This document shows positions 1 to 8,117 of a DNA stretch of 64,000 nucleotides, in pieces. Where the stretch lies: NCBI RefSeq assembly GCF_020379485.1, contig NC_063434.1:29831401-29895400 (forward strand), given 5' to 3'. The DNA is from Brassica napus. Its lineage: Eukaryota > Streptophyta > Magnoliopsida > Brassicales > Brassicaceae. The translations under genes and the position numbers were made by a program. Under the pieces are notes generated by a model. That model was not told the origin of the DNA. It saw only the letters and a list, made by a program, of their open reading frames with translations, and made no database searches. How positions within the stretch are numbered: position 1 is the stretch's first letter; every line of letters begins with the position of its first letter.

Positions 1-209
1 TAATTAATGAACTAGTTTAGAAAAATAAAAAAAATGTAAAAATGTAATAAAATACTTAAAATATGTAGTTTTGTATTTTTATAGTAAATGATGTCGAATT
101 ATTTGGAAAAGATAAAAAATGAAGTGATCAAATTAAAAAAAAATAAGATGTAAAAAATTAATTTTAAATAGGTAATTATTATTTTGTACTTCTGTTTTAA
201 TATAATAAA
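1..209. other. AT-rich intergenic DNA
   Basis: This stretch is very AT-rich. Its only sizeable reading frame (minus strand, about 60 codons) is low-complexity Ile/Asn/Tyr sequence typical of chance ORFs. I see no gene, RNA or repeat here. It ends at the Helitron-like terminus starting at 210. Confidence 0.6.
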
Positions 210-241
210 CTAGATTTTGACCCGCGCTTTTAAAGCGCGGG
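210..241 (-). mobile_element. Helitron-like 3' terminus (minus strand)
   Basis: Read on the minus strand, a near-perfect GC hairpin (CCCGCGCTTT, one central base, AAAGCGCGGG; plus-strand 221-241) is followed by TCAAAAT and then CTAG at 210-213, with T as the next base. This is the layout of plant Helitron 3' ends: subterminal hairpin, then CTRR, then host T. The body should extend rightward on the plus strand. I could not define the 5' TC end. Position 1933 (GA then T on the plus strand) is a possible edge but lies inside another repeat. No RepHel protein is visible, so this would be a non-autonomous copy or a remnant. Confidence 0.6.
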
Positions 242-857
242 ATTATTTTTTGGTTGGAAATAATAATGTAATAATTTATAAACTGGATATCCATTCTTGT
301 TAAACTTGTGTACATTATTTATTTTAATTTTTTGTGTGTTAAATTTTTGGATTTTGAAGAAAACTATATTTTGTGATTAGACATTAATTTCTTATTCAAT
401 ATTTTAAAATATATGAAAAATAATCATGAGAAGTGTAATTTTTAGCTTTGTTAAGTGTTAATTTTTGACCCCAAACTCGCGGTCGAACCGATAAACCCGG
501 TAATCTACGGTGAAATCGATAAACCCGATTACTCGTATATAATCCGGTTCAGATTTAATGAACAAATCCGTTAATTAAAAACTCGATAAAACTTGGTAAA
601 AACCGAAAAACTCGTCATTAACCTGTGATTCAACACGTGTTGACCCGGTAAAACCCCAAAAAAATCTAAAAATATTTCTAAAAAGCTAAAAAGACTTCTC
701 ATATATTTTGAATATTATAGAAAATTAAATAAATTATTTGTAAAACGTTAGAAATGGATTTGATATTAATCTTCATTATTATCCACCGATCTGTTATTAT
801 AGAATTTTCGATAAATAAGAATGAGTAATATTTCCTTTATGTGATCCGATCATCCGA
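242..857. other. Probable Helitron interior, no gene
   Basis: This non-coding stretch contains a patch at about 470-660 in which short CCGGTAA, ACCCG and GATAAACCC words recur. The patch is less AT-rich than its surroundings and may be the interior of the Helitron whose end lies at 210. No ORF above about 60 codons is convincing. Confidence 0.35.
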
Positions 858-929
858 GTGTATATAGAAAATAGAAGTTTTTGAACAAACTAATATTTAT
901 TGTATAAAATGAATATAGGAAAATGAAGA

Positions 930-945
<16 letters not shown>
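858..945 (+). repeat. Imperfect direct repeat, copy 1
   Basis: The words TATAGAAAATAGAAG, GAACAAACTAA and GGAAAATGAAGATATTAT recur in the same order at about 1684-1775 (ATAGGAAATAGAAG, GAACAAACTAA, CAAAGGATATTAT). The two copies flank the Emigrant-like MITE and were probably duplicated before or independently of it. The family is not recognised. Confidence 0.4.

Positions 946-963
<18 letters not shown>
930..963. repeat. (TA)n microsatellite with poly-T tail
   Basis: An uninterrupted run of about 12 TA units is followed directly by about 11 T. It is a simple sequence repeat with no coding content. Confidence 0.9.
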
Positions 964-1058
964 TGTAAAGTAACAACTTTAAGAATTTGCTTGATCGAGG
1001 GTCAAATGGATCATATATTAGTTGGCAACCCTGATTATGATATATATTAGTTGCTATA

Positions 1059-1646
1059 TACAATATAACCTCTATAAGTTAATATTCGATAAATTAATAA
1101 TCTCTATAAATTAATAAATTTTGCTGGTCCCAACTTGGGTCGGTTCAAAATTTGATACAAATCGATAAAATAATAATATAATAATTTTTAAGTAAATCCT
1201 ATGTAAATATAAAGTCCCTTTAAAAATATAAATTAATAATTTATGTGTATACATATTTTATATAAGTAAGAACTTATTATTATATTGTTTATTTTATGTT
1301 CACAATGGAATTATCTTTATATTTTCTTAACACTTAATATTTTTTGGTGAAATTTAGTAATATTATATCTAAAACCACATTTAAGTTATATACAATATGT
1401 GTTCAAAAAAAAGTTATACAATATATATTATATACACAATATAATATAATAAATTAATATAAATGTCAAATTTTTAAAAAATAACAATTAATGTCTTTAC
1501 ACTAAAATCAAATATTATTCTTATCTTATAAATATACCTTAAAATAAAAAAAAATCTAAATAAAGAACCTTCCGTAAATTAATATTTCTATAAATTAATA
1601 AAATTTTAAATTCTCAACATTATTAATGAATAGAGGTTCTACTGTA
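1059..1646. mobile_element. Emigrant-like MITE (pogo/Tc1-mariner type), 584 bp
   Basis: The left end at 1061 reads CAATATAACCTCTATAAG and the right end at 1644, read in reverse complement, reads CAGTAGAACCTCTATTCA. These form an inverted repeat matching at roughly 20 of 25 positions. Each end is flanked by TA (1059-1060 and 1645-1646), the expected target duplication. From memory, the ends resemble Arabidopsis Emigrant (CAGTAAAACCTCTATAAA), a MITE family linked to the pogo-like Lemi1. CTCTATAAATTAATAAATTT-type subterminal repeats occur just inside both ends. The interior is AT-rich and carries no transposase. Confidence 0.75.
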
Positions 1647-1683
1647 TTCGGTTAGATTTACAAACCGAATTTTTGTTTTCACA

Positions 1684-1775
1684 GCATATATAGGAAATAG
1701 AAGATTTGGAACAAACTAAACATAAACTAAACATAACTGAATAAAAAAAATATATGAAACAAAGGATATTATAGA
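1684..1775 (+). repeat. Imperfect direct repeat, copy 2
   Basis: This is the partner of the repeat at about 858-945, lying just right of the MITE. It shares the order AGGAAATAGAAG, GGAACAAACTAA, AAAGGATATTATAGATATT. It has no coding potential and no recognised family. Confidence 0.4.
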
Positions 1776-1795
1776 TATTTTTGTTCAAAAAATAA

Positions 1796-2110
1796 ATTCT
1801 TGGAATAGTTTTATAGATAGTTTTGTTCAAAAAGAAAAGGTTTTATAGATAGCTAAGTTTTGGAATATTTGTTAACATGGTTAATATTTTTTTAGTCTAA
1901 AAAGGGATTGGGTAGCTATCTTTTTATTATAGATCGATATGTTGTTTAAATTAATTATTATATTTAATAAATAAAACCAAATCGTGGAATAATTTTATAG
2001 ATAAGTTATTTTGTAATATTTGTTAACATGGTTTATATTTGGAGTCTAAGTAGGGACTGGGTAGTTATAGATTCATATTTTGTTTTGATTACAAAAAAAA
2101 AGATCCATAT
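1796..2110 (+). repeat. Two ~150-bp imperfect direct repeats
   Basis: The block with ATTTGTTAACATGGTT (at 1868 and about 2019), AGTCTAA, AGGGA(T/C)TGGGTAG and TGGAATA..TTTTATAGATA occurs twice with a period of about 151 bp. A shorter third piece (TGGAATAGTTTTATAGATAG) lies at about 1801. The DNA is AT-rich and non-coding, and I do not recognise the family. Confidence 0.5.
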
Positions 2111-2708
2111 ATTGTTCAAATTATTTATTGATATTTTATTATGTCTATAAAAAGGAATAAAGTTTTGCAATATCCTTTCATAATGTAAAAATAACAATAC
2201 GATGTAAGATAACTATTTAGTAAAATATATGGTAAATGATCGGAATATTTTTCTGGGTTTAGTGTCTCATTATGCTTTCCCGTGCTTGGTAGATAATGGT
2301 AAAAGTACATATTTGTTCGATCCAGAACATCTTATGGGAAGAAATAATTTTTAGTTCATGAACGTTAGTTTTCAATTTATGTCTACTAAATTATTCGTAT
2401 ATTCTATGATTGGATCAAGTTGTTGAATATTGAATGTCGAAAATCACCATCAGCCCCCACAGTTAAACCAAAGAACTGATTATCAAAGTATCTCGAACCC
2501 TGTGAATAGAAACCTCAAGCAAAACTCCGTAAAAGTACCTTTGAGTAATGGAGGAGGAAGTTTATCGCGGAACTATGCGAACCTTCTTGAAACCTCCTTT
2601 GATTTACCAGAACACGACCTCAAGCAAAACGTCATCTTCATCTTCGTTAAACACTCAGAAATACTCGGTCAAAAAAAAATATGCCTCATCACCTTTATAG
2701 TATATTAG
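2111..2708. other. Intergenic DNA with a doubtful open frame
   Basis: A plus-strand frame is open from 2430 to 2708 (92 codons) but begins with TTG and contains no ATG. Its peptide is rich in Asn, Gln and Ser and matches no family I know. The stretch 2440-2650 is clearly less AT-rich than its flanks, so it could be a decayed exon or gene fragment. I would not annotate it as a functional gene. Confidence 0.3.
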
Positions 2709-3239
2709 AAATCATCCTTGAAAATTGAAATCTAAATCTGCCGTGATCTCTTGTAACAGATTGCTAAACTCATGGATAGCTTTTAGTTATGCCAAATTAA
2801 CGTGTTCCTTTATTAATATTGGTATAAATAAAAAGAATTAGGAAAATACTAAATTTAATTAAAAGCATATGTTTAGATAAAGTGAGTGGCAGTATATTGT
2901 AATTATTTTCAAAACAGGAAGGCACCTCAAAAAAGGGTCTTCTGTTTTAATAGTATTGATTCAAGTATTTCTTTGCAATATGGTGTTTAATATTTGGGAA
3001 TTTGCTAGGTAAACTTCTTAGAAAAAACAAATTAACAGAAAAGTCGCTTCTGTGTGGAATTAAAATCTTCTCGGCTAACAATAAAGTTGGATGCTAAACT
3101 GGCCTGAAGAAGGTGAGTCTCAAGTGGAAACTGAATTCACTTTAATCAAAAACGATCTTGTAAGCTAGAGTAAGTTTTCATTACAACAACTGATGATGAT
3201 ATGAAGATCTGTCAAAATATAAATTAAAAAAGAAAACCG
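2709..3239. other. Intergenic DNA, possible remnants of the F-box repeat unit
   Basis: No ORF is supported. Around 3124-3168, the words GTGGAAACTGAATTCACTTTAATCA and GATCTTGTAAGCT loosely resemble about 3947-3985, the 3' side of the neighbouring F-box copy. This suggests that the tandemly duplicated unit includes flanking non-coding DNA. Otherwise it is featureless AT-rich sequence. Confidence 0.35.
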
Positions 3240-3612
3240 AAGCTTGTTAGCTCCACACAAAACCAAAACTTTCATACTTGCGTGTGTATATATATATATA
3301 TATATATAAAATCCACAAGCATATACAAAGTAATTGACGAAAAGACTGAATACATTGTTTTATCAGATGTCACAATTACAGTAATAATAAGGATCATTCA
3401 CATACCTTTCACAGAACCATACAACTCTTTACATGATCGAAAAAGACTTGGATAGTATCAGAGTCATCTCCAATTCCATTAATCACAATGTCTCTGACTT
3501 TGTTATCCTTGGGATCGTAACAAATAACAAAGAACGGTTATGGGGTGCGATCGGTGTGAATATCATCTCCCCAGTACCAAGTATATCTGTCACAGGAGGA
3601 ACCACAACCGAA
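3240..3612 (-). pseudogene. Truncated, frameshifted tandem copy of the F-box gene
   Basis: This segment aligns with the 3' UTR and last coding part of the intact F-box gene (about 4099-4490). The C-terminal residues survive as HVKSCMVL followed by a TGA at 3409-3411, against HVESCMIL in the intact gene. Two lesions are visible on the minus strand. About 55 bases encoding the WLHTILFRFWGIL segment are missing. One base is missing in the run encoding NPFFFICYD, which shifts the frame. Nothing upstream of PPVTD remains, so the F-box itself is absent. A (TA)n run at about 3285-3309 sits in its 3' flank. The plus-strand ORF at 3433-3642 is a shadow of this fragment. Confidence 0.75.
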
Positions 3613-3895
3613 GCTTGTTACAAAAATCAAAGCTTATTCTAATCAAGTCATACTTGCATTTGAATATTCCATAAGCATAGCCATTGATGAAAATTAAAGA
3701 CGTAAATAAATTTGTTAAATCAGTTCCAATGATACTATCCGACGGAACTAAAATGAAACTTGGAAAAGAGAGAAAGTTAAGAAGGCAACACCAAAAGAAC
3801 TAGCAATAACTCCCTTTCACAGAAACATGACTCTCGACATGATCAAATGGTTTGAATAAGATATCTCAATTCCAATAATAAGGAAAAGTTTTAAA
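3612..3895 (-). pseudogene. More decayed third copy of the F-box 3' region
   Basis: A second, weaker echo of the F-box 3' end follows directly. It repeats the order CGAAGCTTGTTA, CATACTTGC, CCATAAGCATA, CCTTTCACAGAA, CATGATCAAA and CAATTCCAATAA in the order seen at 3239-3480 and 4098-4316. On the minus strand the DHVES codons can still be read, but the normal C-terminus is lost. It looks like an older tandem duplicate. The family assignment rests on word order, not on a computed alignment. Confidence 0.5.
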
Positions 3896-4098
3896 CTATA
3901 TACGAACTACTATATGGAACTTAGATAAAACTTAATGATCTCTCCAATGGAAACTGATACTGTAATCAGCTTTGCAAAGCTTACCTACATCAATGTGTTT
4001 TGCTTCTTCATCAAGTAACAAAACTCAAAAGGCAACCAAAATGATAAAGAAGCCAATACAAAACTCTTTATCACACACAATAACTAAAAAAAAGCCAA
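3896..4098. other. Spacer 3' of the F-box gene
   Basis: This AT-rich spacer has no ORF. It appears to be part of the duplicated F-box unit, since its right part leads into CCGAAGTTTGTTAGCTCCAC, which also occurs at about 3237. It probably includes the downstream flank of the intact gene. Confidence 0.4.
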
Positions 4099-4245
4099 AC
4101 CGAAGTTTGTTAGCTCCACACAAAACAAAAACTTAAGTAACTCATACAATTACATATATAATCCACAAGCATATCCAAAGTAATTGACGAAAAGACTGAA
4201 TACATTGTTTTATCACAATTACAGTAATAATGATTAACATACCTT

Positions 4246-5418
4246 TCACAGAATCATACAACTCTCTACATGATCGAAAAATACTTGGATAGTATCAGAG
4301 TCATCTCCAATTCCATTAATCGCAATTTCTCTGACCTTTTTGTCCTTGGGATCGTAACAAATAAAAAAGAAAGGGTTACGGGATAAAAGCGGTGCGAATA
4401 TCATCTCCCCAGTACGAAGTATACCCCAGAACCTGAACAGGATCGTATGCAACCATCCAAGTAAATCTGAGACAGGAGGAATCACAGCAGCAACTTTTGT
4501 CCATACTTCTTTGTTGGCATCTTCCAGAACCCATAGGTCAAGGTTGCTGTTATATGCATGACTTGATATGGTTATCTTTCCAGTGTGATTCGTCAGAGAA
4601 CCATACTGTTGAAGCATCTGATCCTCAGGTAGCTTAGTAACATTAAAGTCTTCAGAACTCAGATCAAAGCTCATTAGAGATCGTTTTTGTTTGTAAGACG
4701 CTAAATAATACATAACCCCATCCCTGCATATCCCTTGATGTCCAGAATAATGACGATGTGGATGCTTACACTCGACCATTCTCCATTTTTGTTTAGCTCC
4801 TACAGTGATCACCTGATGCTCCTCCGACATAATATCCTCCCATGGCACAACATCACCACCACCACGAGACATGTTACTACGTTTAGTTACCACCGTCATG
4901 CACAACACTTTGTACACATCATTAACTGGATCATATCCAAAAACAGATAATATTTCTTGCCTCCTTGTTTTGACTTTAGGTAACGATACGAACTGACCCG
5001 TGCTAGGGTTTCCGACAATCATCTTGGTACCCTTCCGACCGCAGATCAAGCCGCGAACAGGTGGAGTAAATTCATACGGTAGATACGGATCTAGTTTATA
5101 GCTAACCTTGTCATGGTTCGAAAACGACGCATGGTCTTGAGACAAGGAGTGAAAGCCCTGCATCTGCATGTTGCTGCCGCCACGGTGTACTGAGATAAGA
5201 TGACGCGGCTGAGTCGAAGATCGAGTCATGTACAACTTGGTGAACTCTTTGTCAAGGATTATCGATGACAAGTGTTTAGAAGCGAAACGGAGCCTGGCTA
5301 TGGATCTCGGCGGCATTTTCATGAGAATCTCTACGTTCAGGTCATTAGGAAGCTTCTTAAACGGATCCTTTACATTCCTTTCGTCTCGTTTCTTAGACCT
5401 CTTGACCCTTTTCATCAT
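4246..5418 (-). CDS. F-box protein with F-box-associated (FBA_3-type) domain
   Basis: This single-exon gene encodes about 390 aa. The longest frame opens at 5427 with TTG, so I place the start at the first ATG (5418); a second ATG follows directly at 5415. After a short basic N-terminus (KRVKRSKKRDER), an F-box spans about residues 23-62 (LPNDLNVEILMKMPPRSIAR, then LRFASKHLSSII). An FBA-type domain follows, with PPVRGLICG near 119-127, NPSTGQFVSLP near 137-147 and FGYDPVNDVYKVLC near 160-173. Length and architecture fit the large plant F-box/FBA_3 family. By family knowledge such proteins are substrate receptors of SCF ubiquitin ligases, binding SKP1 through the F-box; the substrate cannot be told from sequence. 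The TGA is at 4246-4248. Two decayed tandem copies lie downstream. Confidence 0.9.
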   Translation of the reverse strand: MMKRVKRSKKRDERNVKDPFKKLPNDLNVEILMKMPPRSIARLRFASKHLSSIILDKEFTKLYMTRSSTQPRHLISVHRGGSNMQMQGFHSLSQDHASFSNHDKVSYKLDPYLPYEFTPPVRGLICGRKGTKMIVGNPSTGQFVSLPKVKTRRQEILSVFGYDPVNDVYKVLCMTVVTKRSNMSRGGGDVVPWEDIMSEEHQVITVGAKQKWRMVECKHPHRHYSGHQGICRDGVMYYLASYKQKRSLMSFDLSSEDFNVTKLPEDQMLQQYGSLTNHTGKITISSHAYNSNLDLWVLEDANKEVWTKVAAVIPPVSDLLGWLHTILFRFWGILRTGEMIFAPLLSRNPFFFICYDPKDKKVREIAINGIGDDSDTIQVFFDHVESCMIL

Positions 5419-5519
5419 TGTTTTCAACTCCGCCTCTCACTGTTTGATTCTTTTGACTCTTAAATCTAATGTCTTTTTTTCTTAAACCTAGATATGAATT
5501 TTTTATATACTTGTAGATG

Positions 5520-5765
5520 TCTGGGCCAAGATCCAGCCGACTAAGAATTCTAACTTGTTTTTCTAAATGAGACAAGCAAAGTTTCGAAATAGTATGGGCC
5601 GAAACCCAAGTAATTCTCTAAAAGTCGAAACCGACTAGTAATTCAAACTTGTTTTTTTAAATGAGTCAAACAAAGTTAAAAGGTATGACCGAGACCCAAC
5701 TATTTCTCTAAAGGTCCAAATCGACTAGAAATTTGAATATGCTTTTCTTTATTAGGTAACTAAAG
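5520..5765. repeat. Three ~92-bp direct repeats upstream of the F-box gene
   Basis: The words CCGACTA, AATTC.AACTTGTTTTT, TAAATGAG.CAA.CAAAGTT, ACCCAA.TA and TTCTCTAAA.GTC recur three times with periods of 94 and 90 bp (CCGA or TCGA at 5537, 5631 and 5721). The array lies about 100-350 bp upstream of the F-box ATG, so it is probably within the promoter or 5' flank. The copies have diverged by several substitutions, and the last is the weakest. Confidence 0.7.
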
Positions 5766-6282
5766 TTTAATTTTGTATGACTAATCAAATGGAATTTAGT
5801 TTTAAACAGAAATGAAATCTAGAATCAACGAATATGTATTTTATCCTAAATTCTTTTTTTACTACTATGCTACCACTATTTATGTGTCTACAACACCAAA
5901 TCCTTGATGTGTTAATATTTTATAGATTTGTAAATTATAAACATAATATTTTGAAATGTAACAAAAATACTCTTTCTATATTATTTGAATGAAAATACCC
6001 TTAAACCATTTTAGTGTCAGTATATAATAAAGTTTCTAGAGATTAAATAATTGAAAATGTAAAAATATAAAGAAATGAGAAATGGTATCTCTCCTATAAG
6101 AAACTTTCCTCATTTGCCAATGGTTTAATATTTTATTGGTTGTTGTTTTTTTGAGAAAATGATTTAAGAAAATCGGATAGGTTTTGAGCGATAATAATGC
6201 TCTTATGAGTAATGACAATTGTATAAAAGAGTATACAACTGAAAAAAAAATTGTTATTTCTTTGTTTTATTGCAGAAAACTT
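5766..6282. other. AT-rich intergenic DNA
   Basis: No supportable gene or RNA is present. A 60-codon minus-strand frame at 6036-6218 has low-complexity composition and no recognisable domain. There are no terminal repeats or target duplications that would indicate a transposon. Confidence 0.5.
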
Positions 6283-6555
6283 TCATATAACCCGACAAAT
6301 TAAGTTGCATTTTTTTTTTTGAACTGGCATTAAGTTGCTTGTTTCTATTGTCTGTTTCACGTAGCATCTCAAACCGGTCATTGTTGACCCACGAACGAAG
6401 AATGTAAATGGGAAGCTGAATATCTCTGGCTTCTTAATCAAGTAAGAGTGGACATAGCTGATATGCATTAGCTTCTTCAGATCCTTAATTCCACTGGTGT
6501 TAAACCAGGAAAGTGTCCAGCATATAACTGCAAGCAAGAGGACGTAATATATCAT
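6283..6555 (-). CDS. Unrecognised 90-codon ORF, possible gene fragment
   Basis: The frame starts with ATG at 6555. It opens with a hydrophobic segment (YYVLLLAVICWTLSWF) that could be a signal anchor, followed by a mixed stretch (SGIKDLKKLMHISYVHS, then KKPEIFSFPFTFFVRG). The last 20 codons run through an A/T homopolymer and are probably not coding. Codon composition between 6340 and 6550 is more gene-like than the flanks. It could be a first exon, a fragment of a membrane protein gene, or chance. I do not recognise the family and assign no function. Confidence 0.25.
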   Translation of the reverse strand: MIYYVLLLAVICWTLSWFNTSGIKDLKKLMHISYVHSYLIKKPEIFSFPFTFFVRGSTMTGLRCYVKQTIETSNLMPVQKKKCNLICRVI

Positions 6556-6800
6556 GTAAACTTATTGCAAATTCTTGTTCAGAGTTTTTGAAGAACTCTG
6601 CAAATTAAAATAGAAGAATGACAAAAATTAAAAGGAAATTTCGATTGAGGAAATTTTTTGTTTTAGAAAATTTTTAATAAATATAATGATTAAAATACTT
6701 TTCAAAAAATCCGTTTTCCTTTTCTACTAAATTTTCTTATATCTAAAAAGGGAAATACCCTACCAAATATTCTAATAAATGGAAAATTTCCTCCCATTTC
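6556..6800. other. Upstream region of the glycine-rich protein gene
   Basis: This AT-rich spacer has a small hairpin near 6580-6601 (CAGAGTT, loop, AACTCTG). It leads into the putative promoter of the downstream gene. No ORF or transposon ends were found. Confidence 0.4.
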
Positions 6801-6810
6801 CCTTATATAT
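6801..6810 (+). promoter_or_regulatory. Putative TATA box of the glycine-rich protein gene
   Basis: CCTTATATAT lies about 65 bp upstream of the first plausible ATG (6874). This leaves room for a 5' UTR of about 35-40 nt. The assignment rests on position and composition only. Confidence 0.45.
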
Positions 6811-6873
6811 TCAAAACAATTGGGGTATAAATTAAGAAGGAACTCTGAGACCAGAAGAAGAGCGAAGGCAATT

Positions 6874-7431
6874 ATGAGTTCTATGAAAGCTTCTTTGCTT
6901 CTATACTTTCTATTTTTTCTCCATCTCCAGCACTACTTTTTTCAAGCCACCTCACGATCTACTACACGTTTAGCCACCGCTGATCCAAGCCATGTCAATC
7001 TTCCGGTCCAGTCAGTTGAGTCGAAACATGACGGTAACGCTTTTGCTGACAAAGCAGCGGAACTAGCTGTCGTTGTTAAGAAAGGAGGTGGCGGAGGTGG
7101 ACACGGCGGAGGTGGCGGAGGTGGCGGAGGTGGACGTGGCGGAGGTGGACGTGGAGGTGGACGCAGCTCTGGTGGAGGAGGACGAGGAGTGTATCCAGGT
7201 TTTGGAGTAGGTGGTGGACGCAGCTCTGGTGGAGGAGGACGAGGAGTGTATCCAGGTTTTGGAGTAGGTGGTGGACGCAGCTCTGGTGGAGGAGGACGAG
7301 GAGTGTATCCAGGTTTTGGAGTAGGTGGTGGATTTCATCACCATGGTGGTAACCGTTCAAGCGGCGACCGGAAAAGTGTTAGCGTTCTACTTGGTTTATC
7401 GACTTTACTCGGTTTAGTTTTGGGTTTTTAG
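6874..7431 (+). CDS. Secreted glycine-rich protein, probable GPI anchor
   Basis: The open frame extends back to a TTG at 6820, but the first ATG is at 6874 and another at 6883, giving 185 or 182 aa. From the second Met, a signal peptide (MKASLLLYFLFFLHLQ) is followed by a polar linker, then a poly-Gly tract (GGGGGGHGGGGGGGGGGRG). Next are three near-identical 19-residue repeats (GGGRSSGGGGRGVYPGFGV), then FHHHGGNRSSGDRK. The C-terminus is hydrophobic (SVSVLLGLSTLLGLVLGF), as expected for a GPI-anchor signal, with the preceding SSG/GD as possible omega site. By family knowledge such proteins reside at the cell wall or plasma membrane. The two antisense ORFs over the repeats are shadows of the periodic GC-rich DNA. 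Confidence 0.75.
   Translation: MSSMKASLLLYFLFFLHLQHYFFQATSRSTTRLATADPSHVNLPVQSVESKHDGNAFADKAAELAVVVKKGGGGGGHGGGGGGGGGGRGGGGRGGGRSSGGGGRGVYPGFGVGGGRSSGGGGRGVYPGFGVGGGRSSGGGGRGVYPGFGVGGGFHHHGGNRSSGDRKSVSVLLGLSTLLGLVLGF
7156..7332 (+). repeat. Three 57-bp tandem repeats inside the glycine-rich gene
   Basis: CGCAGCTCTGGTGG starts at 7162, 7219 and 7276, an exact 57-bp period equal to 19 codons. The copies look the same at the nucleotide level, including synonymous sites, so amplification or homogenisation is recent. Copy number is likely to vary between accessions. Confidence 0.85.
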
Positions 7432-7552
7432 GGTTTCTTTGTTTGATATTACCGGTTTAGGTTAAATGTTTGATGCTGGTATTTATTTCTACTGGTTTGC
7501 TCTTTGGGTTTATTAGAATTTTGTTCGGAGCTAGTTGTTTTAAAATCATTGA
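7432..7552 (+). other. 3' flank of the glycine-rich protein gene
   Basis: This T-rich stretch follows the TAG stop (7429-7431) and probably contains the 3' UTR. No canonical AATAAA is obvious. It ends at the target duplication of the MULE-type MITE. Confidence 0.45.
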
Positions 7553-8117
7553 TTTAAGAAAGAGAAAAAGACTAGAATAGCACTAAACCAAGTTTTTGTT
7601 CCCAAAGTAGCACTCAAGGCTCAAAGTCACAAAAATAGGTTTCATTAAAAAGGTAATGTACACTTATACCCCTAGGGTTAATTAATCCAAACTTTAGGGT
7701 TTAGAGTTAAGGGGTGGGGTTTTGGAATTAGGGTTTAAAATTTTATAAATAATAAATAATAAAATAAAAAATAAAAATTTTAAAAACAGTTTCAAAAAGT
7801 ATTTTTAAATTATAAAAATAAAATCTGAAAAAAATAAAAAAAAATTTGAAATTTTTTTTTTTTTTTAAAATTATAAAAATTTCGAATCTGAAAACATATA
7901 ATCTGAAACTATAAAAAAAATTTTATTTTTTTTTATTTTTATTTTTATTTTATTTTTATTTTTATTTATTTTAGTTTGTTTATTTAATTTTAAACCAAGG
8001 GTATTATAGATATTTTACCCTTTAATGAATGTCATTTTTGTGACTTTCTCCTTCTAGTGCTATTTTTGAGACATAAACTTCAAAAGGTGCTATTATTTAC
8101 AATTGCCCTTTAAGAAA
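7553..8117. mobile_element. Mutator-type (MULE) MITE, 547 bp, with 9-bp target duplication
   Basis: The 9-bp sequence TTTAAGAAA occurs on both sides (7553-7561 and 8109-8117). The enclosed element (7562-8108) has related inverted ends: GAGAAAAAGACTAGAATAGCAC on the left against GGGCAATTGTAAATAATAGCAC on the reverse-complemented right, 14 of 22 identical. Further inside, GTCACAAAAAT and TTCATTAAA also recur inverted. A 9-bp duplication and degenerate terminal inverted repeats indicate the Mutator superfamily. The interior is AT-rich with TTTAGGGTTTAG-like words and no transposase, so it is non-autonomous. Confidence 0.85.

Noticed and set aside
1933..1933. Helitron 5' end at 1933
   Set aside because: The TTATTATAGA|T edge fits loosely, but it lies within an imperfect direct repeat (1796-2110) that continues across it, so it is not a convincing boundary.
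2430..2708. 92-codon plus-strand gene
   Set aside because: The start is TTG and no ATG occurs in the frame. There is no domain and the C-terminal part runs into AT-rich sequence, so it is kept only as a doubtful open frame.
4735..4950. Plus-strand ORFs inside the F-box gene (also 5228-5485 and 5272-5463)
   Set aside because: They are antisense shadows of the intact minus-strand F-box frame.
7063..7360. Two antisense ORFs of 93-94 codons over the glycine-rich gene
   Set aside because: Their Ser/Thr/Leu/His periodicity is the mirror of the 57-bp repeat. The sense frame has signal peptide and stop in the right places.
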